NCBI GenBank assembly: GCA_934045075.1
Contig: OW203726.1
Location: 3,374,535 to 3,438,534, forward strand
Reading direction: 5' to 3'
Length of the DNA stretch: 64,000 nt
Origin: Yponomeuta sedellus
Taxonomy: Eukaryota; Arthropoda; Insecta; Lepidoptera; Yponomeutidae
The translations under genes were made by a program, and so were the position numbers. Under the pieces are notes generated by a model. The model had not been told where the DNA came from and searched no databases. It was given only the letters and a program-made list of their open reading frames with translations. Within the stretch, counting starts at the first letter, position 1. Each line of letters begins with the position of its first letter. Positions 9,266 to 18,960 of the stretch are shown here, piece after piece.

Positions 9266-11366
9266 ATGAACGATAACCCAGAAACGAAGGGCAAAAATGA
9301 GGGGTTTATACCCTTCAATCAGAGCACACCTATCCAAGGCGGCTGGCGGATACGAAATTATAACCAAGGGTTCCAAAACCGCAATCAAAGTGGTGGATTT
9401 CGTCGGAGTGGCAGCGGTGGTGGTTACAAAAACAGATGGAACAACTCCCGTGGAAACAGTTCCTTCGAGGTAATTGCCCGATTTCACAATTTACCATCTT
9501 CTAAGGTTCTTATGTCAAGGGTACCAGTTGGTGGGTAAAGTTGGTGAGCTCAAGATGTTGAGAGGTAGTGCAGTGCAGAGAGATGGTGTCTATAGGCTGT
9601 CAAGGCTTTTGAGTTATTCAGAATGAAGCATGGTATTTTCGGTACCTAATATGTTATTTATCACAGTGTGCTTAATACTGTGTAGTTAGTTAGTTAGACC
9701 TGAGATTTCCGCACTTAGCCTCATAGTTGGGCCATTGTACGTAGCAAGCGCTGAGGTACGCTAACACCTCAAGACACTAGGGTTTCCTTACGATGTTTTC
9801 CTTCACCGTCAGCGAGTAGTATTGCTACTATAATTTCACAAATGTACATAACTTAGAAAACAAAGTCATTGGTACATGCCGGGTTCGAACCTACGACCTC
9901 TCGATCGAGAAGCCGGAGTTCTACACCGCTCCGCTACCACCGCTCTTTAATACTGTGTAATAGAGTATAATGTCTCTATTACACAGTATTAAGTGTTAAT
10001 GTCTGGAATTAAAGCCAGTAGGTACAATGCATGAGTTCTATGTTTCATAATAATTATGTAAACTTGGTTAATTAAGGACTGAAAATACTAACTTTGGTGT
10101 TTTTTTGTCCATTTTTTCTCCGAAATGATCTAAATTTTGAAATGGACACCTAGATTGAATTGTAATGTTCAGTAAGCCGCAGTTTCTGTGCTACTTTGAG
10201 TAAAACCTTTTCATTTCATACTGTAGGGGTTATAGACTACCAGCATAAATGTGCACTCAAAGTATGTGTAAGTACATTGATGCACATTTTTAAAATATCA
10301 ACTGATGTTAGTCTCTCTAGTCATTTCACAGAAAGGATCAAACCGACAGCAAATGCAACTGCAGTGATCTGCTCATTAAAATAATTGTTCTCAACTCTGG
10401 TTTTACAACCGTCTTTAGAGACATAAGTTTAGGATTACAAAAAACTATGAAGAAAGGATTTCAACCAAAGCCTATTAACACACAAACAAAAAAAAATGCA
10501 TTCTTGCCACACACCCACAGCATAGGGTGATTTACAGACATCAGTAGCTTCATCCAAAGTTTTGAGTTTCCATTGCTCTCTTAAACACTAGTATTATTTG
10601 GTCGTAGGGTATTAGATGAAGCTATACAATACCATCCTCTAATGTTATTTCTTATAACTAAAGGGTTGGCTAAGTCATTCTGACTTTCTGATTTGGAACA
10701 CAGTGAAGTTAAGAGTAAAGGCAGGTTTCCAGGGTCTTAGTGCGAGTCCGAGTGCACCATCCGAGTAAACTAATGCTTCTGATTGGCTATTTTGGTGTTG
10801 TCACGAATAACCGTCCAATCAGATGCATTAGTTTTCTCGGATGGCGCACTCGGTCCGAGTCCACTAAGACAGTGAAAACGCGGCTTACGGGTTTGTGAAT
10901 ACTAGTGGTTTCACTTATTTACGGTCTGTTAGCTTTTAAAATATACCTCGGCTACTATCGGATAGAATTGGATATATTTATGTAGTAGAAATATTGGAAC
11001 TAATATGACACTTTATTAAATAAACTTAACAACAAAAGTTTTATACAGAGCGAAAGTAGTATTACACCCGTGTGCTTTCGGCGAAAACTGAAGCCTACTC
11101 TAGAGCCTGAGGTATATTCTAAAAGCTAACAGACTAGTTGTTAATGTTTGCCCTTTGCCGTAGGATTGTGACAATAGGGATTTTTTTTTTGCATCTTCTG
11201 TGTACAATCAATGTACTTAGGCAACTAAATATTTCTATAAGCTTTTCTCTGTATTTTCTAGAGTGACGGCCATGGACAGAGTTTTCGAGATGACATCAGT
11301 GCGTACCTCCATCCTTCCATGCTTCAAGATCCCTGGGAACAATTGAGACGGAAGAACCAGAGTTAA
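9266..11366 (+). CDS. MPLKIP/TTDN1-like protein (two coding exons)
   Basis: Exon 1 is 9257-9469 (acceptor taacag, ATG 9266, donor gag|gtaatt); the terminal exon is 11262-11366 (acceptor tattttctag, stop TAA 11364-11366). Both junctions are phase 0 and the joined product is 102 residues. The N-terminal part is Gly/Asn/Arg-rich with GGFRR and SGSGGGYKNRW, a disordered RGG-like region. The C-terminal exon carries DDISAYLHPSMLQDPWEQL. This matches the conserved end of human MPLKIP/TTDN1 (Y-x-x-PSML-x-DPW-x-x-L), a nuclear PLK1-interacting protein mutated in non-photosensitive trichothiodystrophy and linked to the lariat-debranching enzyme DBR1. Human MPLKIP is 179 residues, so this one is short. 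The intron (1,792 bp) holds a SINE, an R340 copy and two MITEs. A 5' non-coding exon is implied by the acceptor ahead of the ATG but was not found. A duplicate of exon 1 lies at 4720-4932. Confidence 0.7.
9685..9946 (-). mobile_element. Core-SINE, tail type A, full length
   Basis: 262 bp between 13-bp duplications ttaatactgtgta (9672-9684 and 9947-9959). In SINE orientation it has a tRNA-like head (agcggtggtagcggagcggt, B-box T-arm), the core (gactttgttttctaagttat, acatttgtgaaat) and the tail atggcccaactatgaggcta ending in (taac)n. Near-identical to 36780-37042. Confidence 0.9.
9947..9993. repeat. Near-perfect hairpin
   Basis: ttaatactgtgtaatagag pairs with ctctattacacagtattaa around an 8-9-nt loop. 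It begins with the right-hand SINE duplication, so the hairpin stem was the target of, or arose next to, the insertion. Confidence 0.7.
9995..10215 (+). repeat. R340 copy (partial)
   Basis: Matches 19376-19595: gtctggaattaaagccagta, gagttctatgtttcataata, aagccgcagtttctgtgcta. Lies in the MPLKIP-like intron. Directly after it, the sequence shared with the upstream exon duplicate resumes (gggttatagacta, aaatgtgcactc). Confidence 0.75.
10716..10888. mobile_element. Fold-back MITE, family 2, copy 1
   Basis: The ends and much of the body are self-complementary: tgcaccatccgagtaaacta against its inverted partner, with gtcttagtgcgagtccgag outside. A second copy with the same arrangement is at 17794-17970. 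Confidence 0.75.
10923..11135. mobile_element. MITE with TIR gtctgttagcttttaaaata
   Basis: Left gtctgttagcttttaaaata and right tattctaaaagctaacagac are complementary with one mismatch, extending to tacctc/gaggta. About 213 bp. A second, inverted copy at 18379-18921 shares ends and interior (agtaggct, gcacacgagtgtaatac). Confidence 0.75.
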
Positions 11367-11485
11367 TCTTATTTCACATTTTCATTTGGATAGTATGAAA
11401 CAAGGTATTGTGGTCTATGGTGACTGAGTGAAATGTAATTAATGCTATAGCTTTTAAGTTTTACAATAGTAATTATTTTTACAAA

Positions 11486-11491
11486 TAAAAT
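11486..11491 (+). promoter_or_regulatory. Polyadenylation signal of the MPLKIP-like gene
   Basis: AATAAA 120 bp after the stop codon in AT-rich sequence, a plausible 3' end for the transcript. Confidence 0.5.
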
Positions 11492-11499
11492 TTAAAATG

Positions 11500-11985
11500 T
11501 ACAGTTACAGAAATTTTATTCACCATGATCTTCTGGCAAAACCATTGAGCACCATTTTTTTTCTGAAATGGGTTAAATATTTTATGACTCGTAAGAAATT
11601 CTTAAAACGAATTAATATGAAAGAAATGAATAGTAAAAAGCAAACATTTTGAGCAAAATAGTACTTTACTATTTTTGCCTGAGCTCTGTTGGTAAAGTGT
11701 GGAAGCGACATCTGTTGGTAAAGTGTCGAACTAAAATCACGCTCGGTCCGCTCCAACTCAAACTTCTTGGTTCAGTTATACTTTTCAGTGGTTTACAAAC
11801 TGCTCAATAGATGTCACGTATCGCGTTTACATTTGCTGCTGGAAACATTTTAAGCAGAGGGGCGGCGTTAGCTAGTGGCATATAACTTAGAAGGGTCCTA
11901 TGACAGGGGCGCGGAAAAGAAGCGCCCTCATGCCACGTCCTTCGTGCCTCAGGCCTAATCTCAAAACGTGTGTCAGATACCTATG
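11500..11985. other. Non-coding stretch
   Basis: No repeat family or coding sequence recognised. A short direct repeat (ttggtaaagtgt, twice, 11690-11725) is the only structure. Confidence 0.3.
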
Positions 11986-11989
11986 AAAT

Positions 11990-12801
11990 ATAATGAAATG
12001 AATATACTTTATTGCACACCAGGAATTACAATTTAGAAAATAAGAAGATACAGATTAAGGTACAACTGGCGGTCTTATTACTAAAAGTAATTTCTTCCAG
12101 ACAACCCTTGATGGAAAACACAAAAGAACTGAAAGACGGGTAGTTAGTGCAACTAATGACATAATTAGGAAAAGAAGGCAAATTTTAATAAACATCCATA
12201 GACAATACATAAATAAAATATAAAATAAAAATTACATAATATATACAAATAATATCATCCGGGAGAAGAAGATAGATGAATATAATACACATACGCAACA
12301 TTTGAAAGAGGTAATATTTACCAGTACCGGTAATATTGTACCAGTTTTGTACTCAAGTAGTACCTAGTCTCTGACGCTTCCTTTAAAAATAGAGAGAGAT
12401 GGCGAGCGTCTTATTGCAAGAGGAAGATCATTCCACAGTTGGACAGCTGTGATTGTAAAAGAGCTGCTGAAGAATTTAGTCGAGTGACTCGGTATCTTCA
12501 GCGTCATATTCTGTGATGATCGTAAGGTCCGACTGTGCTAATCACTTAAAAACTCCAGGCGCATCTTGAGGTACTGGGGAGTGGCGGGATTGAACAACAC
12601 CGAATATAGAAGAGAAAATATGTGAGTATTCCTGCGGAGGCGGATGGGGAGCCACTTGAGTTTGACGCGATATTCGGAAACATGGTCATATTTTCTCAAT
12701 CCAAATATGAACCGGATGGAAAAGTTTTGTAGGCGCTCAAGCTTATTAAGTTGCTCCTCTGTGAGGTCAAGATAGCTGGCATCAGCAAAGTCGAGGATAA
12801 G
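11990..12801 (-). pseudogene. 5'-truncated LINE: RT C-terminus plus 3' UTR
   Basis: Minus frame from 12801 gives LILDFADASYLDLTEEQLNK, LERLQNFSIRFIFGLRKYDH, LKWLPIRLRRNTHIFSLLYS and TPQYLKMRLEFLSD. A TAG follows, then the same frame continues HSRTLRSSQNMTLKIPSHST and TAVQLWNDLPLAIRRS, stopping at 12364-12366. One in-frame stop in about 146 codons marks it as fairly young. The 3' UTR (12360 to ~12000) ends with the conserved ggcggtcttattact, agtaatttcttccagac and tttattgcacacc (plus-strand reading), also seen at 24.6, 49.0 and 62.3 kb. CR1/Jockey-like by motif. Confidence 0.85.
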
Positions 12802-13061
12802 AAGTAAGAGTGTCTGTGTGTATTGGAAGGAAGTTCCGTAACCTCCTCAACGAGGCCGCTGAGGCGAACATTTTCGGCTCACCTCCGCTAGCTGTGGCAC
12901 CCAAGACAGACGCCCTTCACCTATTCTATTTTCAATGCTTAAAATATTTTTTGAGACAGTGGGGTTGGCAAAGATGCCATCAAGACTTCAGATGAAGGGC
13001 TTCAATCTTCATTTCCAACATATAGGTATTTTAATCTACTTTTCCAGTAGACTCTCAGATC

Positions 13062-13175
13062 AATAACTAAAGCACTTTTTTTTGTGACGCGAGCTCTAAT
13101 ATTAGTATGTGTAAGGTACGTACCTACACATATTATTAGAGCTCGCGCCACTAATAAAGTCACTCGGTAAAGTCC
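13062..13175. mobile_element. Palindromic MITE, family 3, copy 1
   Basis: gcgagctctaatattagtat pairs with the complement around gtacgtac. The outer motif cactcggtaaagtcctt is shared with the next copy. Confidence 0.65.
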
Positions 13176-13265
13176 TTATCTGTGTGGTATGAACTATTTT
13201 ACAATTTGGGTTTATTACTGGCGATGAATTTAGGGGAGATAGAGTTGGCTTTATTTAAAAAATGG

Positions 13266-13425
13266 ATTTAAGGACGTTACCGAGCATTTTATTTGTGGCG
13301 CGATTTTTGATCATAATAACTAAGTGTATCGTCTATACCTACGTATTATCATTGAATAATTCAATGGTATTATTATAAGAGATCGCGCCACAAATAAAAT
13401 CGCTAGCTAAAGTCCTTTAATCCAT
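13266..13425. mobile_element. Palindromic MITE, family 3, copy 2
   Basis: Left aaggacgttaccgagc..ttatttgtggcgcga and right tcgcgccacaaataaaatcg..aaagtcctt are inverted. The flanks read tttaa on both sides, which may be the target duplication. Same family as 13062-13175. Confidence 0.7.
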
Positions 13426-13439
13426 ATTATTTAACTCGT

Positions 13440-13985
13440 GGGACTCCTTCATTGTATGCGTTCGTCGTTCTTTCGCTCTTAGAAGAGCGTATTTAGGTAA
13501 AGTATGCAATGATAACATTTTCATCCGTCCGTCATTGGACTATACTTAAGATAAGATAACATAAAAATATATATAATTGCCTCATCAATAAACAAAATAT
13601 CTTAAACCTGGGTTGTGGTATTATAAAATAAGGCAAAAGGTAATTGCTCTGCCGCTGCTGACCCGGGTCAGCCACGGATAGCGCTGGTTTTCAGCCACTG
13701 CCTTCTCATTCATTCATTGTCATTACCGGACTAAAGCGGGTCGACTACGCGAGCTGGATCTAAACGATGTGCTTTTAAAATGTAATAAACTGTAGTGAAA
13801 TGTGAAGTGAAAAAAAGGAGAGCAACGAACTAACTACTTCTTTGAATGAAATAAATTAAATAACTCTTTTCTTTCCAATGCACCGTTTGGCAGTAATGTA
13901 ATGGCAAGTGGCTAGCGTTATTACTAGGTATAAACTTTGTTCACACTTCATATCCTACCGACAGCGACCATACTGGCTACCCGAT
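13440..13985. other. Non-coding stretch
   Basis: Holds a diffuse inverted repeat around tgtatgcg/agtatgcaatg (13450-13515). No gene or repeat family recognised. Confidence 0.3.
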
Positions 13986-14001
13986 GAACGATCTAAAGTT
14001 C

Positions 14002-14104
14002 GTCGTCGTCAGGCTAATACTAGTCCACTGCTGGACATAGCCCTCCCCAAAGTACGCCACGTTGTGCTATCATAGGGGGTAATGCCCATATCCCCACGCT
14101 CGGC
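14002..14104 (-). mobile_element. LINE 3'-end insertion with 11-bp duplication
   Basis: Flanked by atctaaagttc at 13991-14001 and 14105-14115. On the minus strand it reads through YFGEGYVQQWTSI, an ORF2 C-terminus, and ends in a (gac)n triplet tail. Same family as 51414-51675. Confidence 0.85.
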
Positions 14105-14177
14105 ATCTAAAGTTCAAAACGAACTAATAAGAGCTTTCCACAAAAGTATATCTTAATGATCCGCGATACTTATACAA

Positions 14178-14373
14178 AGTTATATATTAAACGGGTCTAA
14201 TTGCGATTATTTATAAGGCCAATGTAGGAGCTTCCACAACTACAATCAATCTTGTAGACTCCTGCAGACTGTAAGGGTATGATATCCTTAGGCGTCCTTA
14301 GCTGCCGAAACGTCGAGAAATAAGGTAATTACGTTTTACCTAATAAATAATCGCGATTAAACCCGTTTAACAT
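14178..14373. repeat. Inverted-end repeat with aatcgcgattatttat motif, copy 1
   Basis: Left agttatatattaaacgggtc + attgcgattattta and right taaataatcgcgatta + aacccgtttaacatataact are inverted. The centre contains gccgaaacgtcg. Relatives at 20735-20885, 25665-25765 and 28605-28835. I suspect terminal sequences of Penelope-like elements, but this rests on memory of similar insect repeats, not on anything decisive here. Confidence 0.6.
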
Positions 14374-14711
14374 ATAACTAAGTTTCCCACAAAGTTCGCT
14401 TAAATCGGATATACTTCGCCGAAGTCGTAATAAAATTGTGACACGACGGACAGGGAGGTATAAATTATACAAGTTATGGCGAAATTAAGGTAATCAAACC
14501 GATTTCGAATCCACGCCACTTCGAAATTACTGGGACGATGCGGATTTTATTTTAGTTATCATTTATCACAGAAATGCAGTTCTGGGGCAGTAAAATAAAA
14601 AAATGAAATAATTATACAATACTGTCCTTTCGAGCAACCAATAGTGGTCGGATAAAATACAAATAAATCAGGCAGCAGTTAATTGCAAAATTCTCAATTT
14701 GATCACAAAAT

Positions 14712-14770
14712 GCTTTTCTTCTTCTTCTTCAGGCCACACTAATCCACTGCTGGACACAGCCCTCCCCTCT
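14712..14770 (-). repeat. LINE 3'-end fragment
   Basis: cttcttcttcttcaggccac then actgctggacacagccctcc: the same 3' end as 14002, 41250, 50999 and 51414, with a (gaa)n tail on the minus strand. Confidence 0.6.
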
Positions 14771-14800
14771 CTCTAAATCAAAATCTCTCAAAATGCTCTA

Positions 14801-15043
14801 TAGTCTATTTATGTTTACTGGTTCATTTTAGTAAACAAGATTCTAACGATAAAGTTGACTTTTAGTTGAATACTGTTATATTCCCATTAACGAAGTAACC
14901 TGGGACACTATTTTAGATAATACGCTGTCAATTTTATATACAAAGTTCATGAACTGCGAGAAAATGTCTATTTTTGGCACCAAATGTTATTTTGTGGTTA
15001 GAATATTGTTAACTAAATTTGACAAGTAACGATAAATAGACTC
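14801..15043 (+). mobile_element. Tc1/mariner-type MITE, copy 2
   Basis: TA at 14799-14800 and 15044-15045. Diverged ends (tagtctatttatg and its partner gataaatagactc). Interior aagtaacctgggacactatt matches the copy at 5270. The most diverged of the three copies. Confidence 0.7.
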
Positions 15044-15100
15044 TAGGAGGCCTTTGTCGCACTCCCGAATAGCCATAACGCAATAACGGGACAAGTAACT

Positions 15101-15475
15101 GTGACGACCCAAGCACCGACCGAGCTCTCACCGAAACATCGACCAAGCTTGTGACTTCAGTCACTCGCTCGGTGCTTCAACACCGAGCGAGCTCTGACCG
15201 AAGCACCGACCAAGCTCTGACCGAAGCGCCGACATTCTAAATATTCATCTTCCAAATTGCGCTATAATTTCCAAATGAATGAATACGCTCCTGACGTGTT
15301 ACCACGAGCTCATTTATTTATTCTGATCTACTAGCAAACCACTTGTTGCTGCTCATCTAAATACGGTGCTTCGGCGCCGACGAAGCTCTGACTGAAGCAC
15401 CGACCGAGCTCTCACCGAGGCACCGAAGGAACTCTGACCGTAGCACCGACCGAGCTCTGACCGGAGCACCGACAT
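15101..15475. repeat. Minisatellite of ~21 bp units plus a duplicated block
   Basis: Units of the form gaagcaccgaccgagctctg repeat with small changes at 15101-15240 and 15360-15475. The following block (attctaaatattcatcttcc, aaattgcgctataatttcca) is duplicated at 15232-15320 and 15476-15540/15720-15790. Confidence 0.7.
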
Positions 15476-15540
15476 TTTAAATATTCACCGTCCAAATTGC
15501 GCTATAATTTCCAAAAGAATGAATACGCTCCTCACGTGTT

Positions 15541-15722
15541 AACTTCTTCTTCTTATGATGCCTCTCCAAGTCTCCAAGTAGGGAAGGTTGGCAATCAGCT
15601 CTGAATATTTCCCTCTGTCTCTCGCAAGGCGAAAAAGCGCAGCAGCACTTGTGATTCCGGTCAACTCCCGTAAGTTTCTCAAACAGGATTTCCTTCTGAG
15701 GCCTACGCGTCTCCATGTGTTA
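15541..15722 (-). mobile_element. 5'-truncated LINE end inside the duplicated block
   Basis: Interrupts the second copy of the duplicated block between near-identical cacgtgtta and catgtgtta, a likely target duplication. Minus translation: WRRVGLRRKSCLRNLRELTG then SAAALFRLARDRGKYSELIA, ending in a (aag)n tail. This looks like the C-terminus of a non-LTR element; family uncertain. Confidence 0.65.
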
Positions 15723-15789
15723 CCATGAGCGCATTTATTCTGATCACCGTATTTCATTGATTAGCTAATAACTTTGTTGCTGCTCATAA

Positions 15790-16440
15790 TATGTTATAGT
15801 TTTTTTGTTCATTTGTGGAATCACCAAGATAACCCAGTTTTAATGTTAAGCTGCAAAATTGAGACACAAGGTTTTGTATTTCCCACCATACTACAAGGTT
15901 AGCCTTAAGTTTCGAACTATTCGAGACAAACATGCCCGCAGCTTCCAGCGCAATTGAAATGCTTAACCAACTTACAATTCAGTTGTTACTCTCCTTATCC
16001 ACCATTAGAAGAGGTTAAAATCCCTTGACCTACTGTACGGAACATATTGTCAAGCAAGGTCAAAGTCCCATGTGGTTTTGGTGCGGGCCTATCTCGTCAT
16101 TAATAGTATCTGGTGACCTGTAAGGCAAAGGATAGGTTTTGAGGTTAGGTTCTCCAATTTGATGAAGTGAATGAGGTTGAGGTACCCGTCCCTAATCCCT
16201 TGTAACTAAGCGTGGGTCATATTTGACTTTTTGATTCTGTGCGTGTGTTAATTTGGATATAATTGTGTGGAGCACAGATTTTGAATGAGCAAATTATTAA
16301 TGGATAGAAAATGTATGTAATTTTATTGTGCCTTTTTTGCACTAACCTTTGCCAGTATCGTCAACACCAAAGGTTTGCTCGAAATTAATGCTTGTTGCAT
16401 TAAGCACGACATTGTGCATTTACTCATTTAATTAGTGCTA
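15790..16440. other. Non-coding stretch
   Basis: No repeat or gene recognised. Confidence 0.3.
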
Positions 16441-16444
16441 TAAA

Positions 16445-16660
16445 TAATTGAAATTATCACATTACACAAATATTATAAAGGCAAAAGTTTGTAAGTGTGT
16501 ATATTTGTTACTTCTTCACGTGTAAACGGCTGGAGCGATTTTAATAAAATTTGGTGTGGAGTTAGCTGACACCCTGGTGTAACGTATAGGCTACGTATTA
16601 CTGCGGGAAAATATCTTATTCCCATTGGAAAATCTATAAACCGCGGGTAACACCACGTGG
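16445..16660. repeat. RTE-like 3' UTR repeat
   Basis: Reads caaaagtttgtaagtgtgta, cttcttcacgtgtaaacggc, ggagttagctgacaccctgg. The reverse complement is at 61310-61790, interrupted there by a MITE. Non-coding; resembles common insect RTE 3' UTRs (inference). Confidence 0.6.
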
Positions 16661-17048
16661 CACAGCTGGTAAATCTTATCTATAATATAAAAATTAATCG
16701 CTGAATGTTTTCGTAAGCGCAAATCTCGAGAGCAGTTGAACCGATTTCGCTAATTCATTTTTAGATTTAGATATTCCTTGAAGTACGAGGATGGTTCTTA
16801 CGGAGAGAGAAAAAATGAAAGAATCGACTGTTAGGCGGTACGAAGTTCGCTGTGTCAGCTAGTAATAAATAAAATGTACCTTCAATACAAAAGTTTGACG
16901 GCACTTAAGGCTCCGTTACCATTTGGCATTTCTCATGCAGCTTGCATTTTTTTGTAATGCCAAAAATATACTTTTGTCAAATGCGGTTGATGGTGGCACG
17001 AGAAAATAACGTATGGACGGTTGAAAATATTTTATAATTTAGATATAA

Positions 17049-17148
17049 TATTTCCATTAGCTCAGTTGGAAAGAGCGCTGGCACGGATGGCCAGAGGTCG
17101 CGGGTTCGAATCCCGGCATGGGTGGAATTTTCAGCCTCTAAATAGGTT
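17049..17148 (+). mobile_element. Short full-length tRNA-Ile-like SINE (100 bp)
   Basis: Flanked by tttagatataa at 17038-17048 and 17149-17159. It starts near the tRNA 5' end (ccattagctcagttgg), contains A and B boxes (tagctcagttgg; ggttcgaatcc), then cctctaaatagg and a T-run. The unit therefore corresponds to a pol III transcript from the tRNA start to an oligo-T terminator. It shows that head plus about 30 nt can move without the leader or long tail found elsewhere. Confidence 0.9.
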
Positions 17149-17171
17149 TTTAGATATAAAAATTGATTTTA

Positions 17172-17300
17172 CGTAGCCGGCCCAAGCGGAGATGGCGGGA
17201 CGACCTCACGACCTTTCAGCCGGGCTGGCAGGAGGTGGCCATGAACGGGGAGGAGTGGAAGACAAAAGGGGAGGCCTTTGCCCAGCAGTGGGACACAATC
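17172..17300 (+). pseudogene. RTE-like LINE C-terminal fragment
   Basis: Plus frame reads SRPKRRWRDDLTTFQPGWQE then VAMNGEEWKTKGEAFAQQWD, the usual C-terminal pattern (RWRDDL...W...A..R..W...GEAFAQQWD) of RTE-type ORF2. It lies between a tRNA-like SINE and a 5S-like SINE. Confidence 0.8.
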
Positions 17301-17312
17301 GAGGCTCCGTTC

Positions 17313-17524
17313 GAAGCGCACGTGGCCTAGTCAAACCGAGTGATTGGAATCAATCACTTGCGTTAAGCAACAACAGGCGTGGTCAGGTGCGGGATGGGTG
17401 ACCATCCCGTGATTACCACTAGTGGCATTATTTCCGAGCGCTTCCGTGTTTCGCAAGGCACGTTTAGCCGTTGGTGCCGGCTGTCGTGTAATGGCAGTGT
17501 CAAGCCATAACATGACGGCCGGTA
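17313..17524 (+). mobile_element. 5S rRNA-derived SINE, subfamily 1
   Basis: Head acgtggcctagtcaaaccga, then gttaagcaacaacaggcgtg, gtcag and ggatgggtgaccatcccgtg. This aligns to the internal promoter half of animal 5S rRNA (attaagcagcgtcgggcgcg, gtcag, ggatgggtgaccgcctggg). Body continues gcattatttccgagcgcttc, cgttggtgccggctgtcgtg. The 3' part is replaced after about 17521 by another repeat. Confidence 0.8.
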
Positions 17525-17685
17525 TAATCACCGCCCTTCCTCCTACTTTTTCAAGCAGAAGCAATACACGAACACACCACCACCGACACTAACACTTCCG
17601 TTAGAAAATACGCGACGCGTTTCGCCTCTAACACGAGGCATCCTCAGGCTCACAAGTGCAAGTGGAAGATCTGTAGGCACTAACA
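17525..17685 (+). repeat. 'cctcgtgttagaggcgaaacg' repeat family (half)
   Basis: ttcaagcagaagcaatacac, gcgtttcgcctctaacacga, ggcatcctcaggctcacaag. The same blocks recur at 32515, 39290, 50040 and 56440, often as fold-backs. Non-coding; possibly a Penelope-like terminal sequence (uncertain). Confidence 0.6.
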
Positions 17686-17793
17686 AAGTCACGGTTGCTT
17701 TTACATAGCTAGTTAGGTCCTGAACTCCTAAACTAGGGGACCTTGTATCTTAGGAGTCAGAATAATTATTTATACAAAACATTTTTGATAGTG

Positions 17794-17970
17794 TAAAGCA
17801 AAGTTTTCACGGTCTTAGTACGCTCGGTCCGAGTGCGCCATCCGAGTAAACTAATGCTTCTGATTGGCTATTTCGGTGTGTGTCACGAAAAACCGTTCAA
17901 TCAGAAGCATCAGTATACTCAGATAGCGCACTTGGTCCGAGCGTACTAACAACGTGAAAACGCGGCTTAA
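17794..17970. mobile_element. Fold-back MITE, family 2, copy 2
   Basis: Same inverted structure as 10716-10888: taaagcaaagttttcacggt / gtgaaaacgcggctta and gcgccatccgagtaaactaa with its partner. Confidence 0.8.
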
Positions 17971-18029
17971 GTCTTTCATCATAATTCTCGACAATTTTTT
18001 TTTAAAAAACTTTTGATTTGTCTAAAATT

Positions 18030-18105
18030 GTAAAAAATCTATTTAGAGGCTAAAAATTCCACCCATGCCGGGAGTCGAACCCGCGACCTCTGGCTAACCG
18101 TGTCG
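18030..18105 (-). mobile_element. 76-bp SINE fragment starting in the anticodon loop
   Basis: Flanked by tgtctaaaatt at 18019-18029 and 18106-18116. In SINE orientation it begins cacggttagccagaggtcgc, i.e. at the anticodon loop, and ends at cctctaaatagattttt. A precise retroposed tRNA 3'-half plus short tail. Confidence 0.9.
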
Positions 18106-18224
18106 TGTCTAAAATTACCGTAATTTTGTGGTCTATGTTTAAATTGATTGTCCGCAATTAAATTTTTTTATGCCATCATAGGCCACACCACGTAATGGTT
18201 AGCGTACGAGAATCTATTTACCGA

Positions 18225-18360
18225 TACCAGGAGTATAAAAAGCCTAAAGACAGTAGCTACTCTTTAAAGTTGATGAAGCGAAGATTTCTCAGGATCGTGA
18301 AAGACGGCAAACCCTGGTCTTGTTTACTCCCGCAGGCTACAGGCGCGAATTTATGTATGT
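18225..18360 (+). repeat. Short dispersed repeat E
   Basis: gatgaagcgaagatttctca, accctggtct, ggctacaggcgcgaatttat. Relatives at 29590, 30855 and 55161 (gggatacaggcgtgaagtta). Confidence 0.6.
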
Positions 18361-18448
18361 AATTGCTTAAGGAGTTTGAGTCTGTTAGCTTTTAGAATAT
18401 ACCTCGGGCTCTAAAGTAGGCTACCATAAGTAGCACACGAGTGTAATA

Positions 18449-18518
18449 CTATTATTATTATTATTACTATTATTATTAATATTATTACTAATACTATTGT
18501 TATTATTATTATTATTAT
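18449..18518. repeat. (ATT)n microsatellite
   Basis: Interrupted att/tta repeat, abutting the LINE-like tail. Confidence 0.9.
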
Positions 18519-18660
18519 GCTTTATTGCACACGAAACATTACATAGGATATTAAATACTACTTCCTGCTCTGTATAAAACTTTTCTTCACTATTTTGAAA
18601 AGTTATAAATAACAATACAAAATCAACCTTACGCAAATGCAAATGCAAAAATATATTCAG

Positions 18661-18875
18661 ACGACCTCTGTGGCGTAGCGGTAGTGCATCTACCTACCAT
18701 GCAAGAGGTCCCGGGTTCGAATCCCGGCTGGAAACAAAAAAAAACCCCAGGTCTTGGATGTTTACATGTTTGTGATGTCGCTGTTTCTAGTTCCCACGAC
18801 ACAGGGTATCCTAGTGTGGGGCCAGAGGAAATGTATGTGCCTGTATGTAAAAAAAAATGTAAATGTTATATAATC
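18661..18875 (+). mobile_element. tRNA-like SINE D, copy 1
   Basis: Head acgacctctgtggcgtagcg, gtagtgcatctacc, B box gggttcgaatcccgg. Body gtcttggatgtttacatgtt, gtgatgtcgctgtttctagt, ggtatcctagtgtggggcca. Copies at 38168-38370 and 58797-58952. The D-arm resembles tRNA-Trp, but the parent tRNA is uncertain. Confidence 0.85.
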
Positions 18876-18960
18876 GGTTTTTGATTGCTCAGTTGAGGTA
18901 TATTCTAAAAGCAAACAGACTGTACGAAGCTTAAATTAACGTTGTGGTAATTAATTCTTG

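Larger units (their letters stand above)
18379..18921. mobile_element. MITE (family of 10923), interrupted by later insertions
   Basis: Ends agtctgttagcttttagaat and tattctaaaagcaaacagac are inverted. The interior near both ends matches 10923-11135 in reverse. A (TTA)n stretch, a LINE-like 3' tail (ctttattgcacacg) and a tRNA-like SINE (18661) sit inside. Confidence 0.7.

Noticed and set aside
17313..17420. tRNA-derived head for the subfamily 1 SINE
   Set aside because: No B box (ggttcraatcc) is present, whereas the 5S box A and box C words are.
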